Shown here piece by piece: positions 63,646 to 64,000 of a DNA stretch of 64,000 bases. Source of the stretch: Vibrio sp. 16 (GTDB lineage: Bacteria; Pseudomonadota; Gammaproteobacteria; Enterobacterales; Vibrionaceae). The notes below the pieces were generated by a model. That model saw only the letters and a list, made by a program, of their open reading frames with translations, ran no database searches and was not told the DNA's origin. The translations under genes were made by a program, and so were the position numbers. Each line of letters begins with the position of its first letter. The stretch's first letter is position 1. The stretch covers positions 1,984,001-2,048,000 of the forward strand of contig NZ_OY808997.1 of assembly GCF_963681195.1 (NCBI RefSeq), written 5' to 3'.

Positions 63646-63738
63646 TGGCGGTGAGGGAGGGATTCGAACCCTCGATACGGTATCAAGCCGTATACTCCCT
63701 TAGCAGGGGAGCGCCTTCAGCCTCTCGGCCACCTCACC
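63646..63738 (-). tRNA. tRNA-Ser (GCT), first copy
   Basis: 93 nt, anticodon GCT. It is the first tRNA downstream of csrA, matching the csrA-serV-arg order of E. coli. Confidence 0.97.
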
Positions 63739-63884
63739 GTCTTGCGGAGGCACATATTACGATTTACCAAAAATATGTCAAACATTTTCTTGGCAAAAAC
63801 GGCAAAAACTTTTCCAAGCGTTGGCTATTTAATCAAAGCGGTGTTAATTCACTCTTTTTGCTAAAAATATGCTCTTTCCAGCAA

Positions 63885-63914
63885 CAAAAAAGGCTGACAA
63901 TATTTGCCAGCCTC
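63885..63914 (-). terminator. csrA terminator
   Basis: AGGCTG/CAGCCT stem followed by a run of six T on the minus strand, 10 bp after the expected csrA stop codon. Confidence 0.85.
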
Positions 63915-63924
63915 TCTGTGTAAT

Positions 63925-64000
63925 TAGTAGTTGCCAGATGCAACGTTACCATTACCTTTTTCTGCCTGAATGCGCATGTAAATTTCTTCACGGTGAACAG
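63925..64000 (-). CDS. csrA: Carbon storage regulator CsrA, 3' end, apparent 1-base frameshift
   Basis: Minus-strand translation from the window edge gives VHREEIYMRIQAEK, the C-terminal part of the RNA-binding regulator CsrA. The known Vibrio tail GNGNVASGNY and stop (TAA at 63925-63927) are present but in the next frame: one base appears to be missing in the A-run at about 63957-63961. In the unshifted frame the protein would continue through its own terminator to a TAG at 63861. The conserved RNA-binding core lies outside the window. Identity is supported by the downstream Ser/Arg tRNAs. Confidence 0.8.

Noticed and set aside
62635..63738. Regularly spaced near-identical repeats that look like a CRISPR array
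   Set aside because: The repeats are full tRNA genes with CCA ends, and the spacers are also near-identical.

Overview
The window is a chromosomal segment of a gamma-proteobacterium, almost certainly a Vibrio. The evidence is the gene order (rpoE-rseABC-lepA-lepB-rnc-era-recO-pdxJ-acpS; leuABCD near leuO and ilvIH; csrA followed by Ser and Arg tRNAs; Na+-pumping oadGAB), families named after V. cholerae loci, and rRNA sequences of the enteric/Vibrio type. Most of it is core genome. I see no prophage, insertion sequence, integron or CRISPR.

Layout. 1-10.4 kb, minus strand: a truncated outer-membrane barrel gene, then (transcribed leftward) the sigma-E operon rpoE-rseA-rseB-rseC and the run lepA, lepB, rnc, era, recO, pdxJ, acpS. 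10.7-15.5 kb: nadB, the sdhE/ygfX pair, ygfZ, a YbaK-like deacylase, an intergenic stretch with a probable small RNA, and a small unrecognised protein. 15.5-20.6 kb: ubiI-ubiH-ygfB facing zapA - 6S RNA - fau - rpiA. 20.8-30 kb: serA against ilvIH, a long-chain acyl-CoA synthetase with two tandem palindromes in its promoter, leuO, and a glycosyltransferase/PAP2 phosphatase pair. 30-35 kb: leuABCD behind a leucine-rich leader peptide and attenuator.

36-42.3 kb: one complete rrn operon on the minus strand (16S - tRNA-Glu - 23S - 5S - tRNA-Thr - 5S - tRNA-Asp) with two promoters and boxA sites. 42.4-50.5 kb: an HD-GYP c-di-GMP phosphodiesterase, a VOC protein, and a PTS operon for a beta-linked disaccharide (cellobiose/chitobiose/diglucosamine class) with its LacI-type regulator and a palindromic operator. 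50.6-58.9 kb: tRNA-Leu, an RDD protein, luxS, a lysozyme-like lipoprotein, gshA, a large M16 protease, a YqaA membrane protein and an oxidoreductase. 59-62.2 kb: oadGAB with a hairpin-rich leader. 62.6-64 kb: six tRNA-Arg and two tRNA-Ser genes and the 3' end of csrA.

Most unusual content: directly downstream of tRNA-Asp and tRNA-Leu are tandem arrays (about 107 and 129 bp period) in which each unit is a hairpin-modified copy of that tRNA's 3' end, finishing in CCA and followed by a copy of the tRNA's terminator. Unit-to-unit differences keep the hairpins paired, which suggests RNA-level function. Also notable: an apparent 1-base frameshift in the csrA 3' end, FabR-like operators on the acyl-CoA synthetase promoter, a PurR-like box before serA, and a candidate sRNA at 14.8-14.97 kb. 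All functional assignments come from reading the sequence and recall of families; no database search was run.
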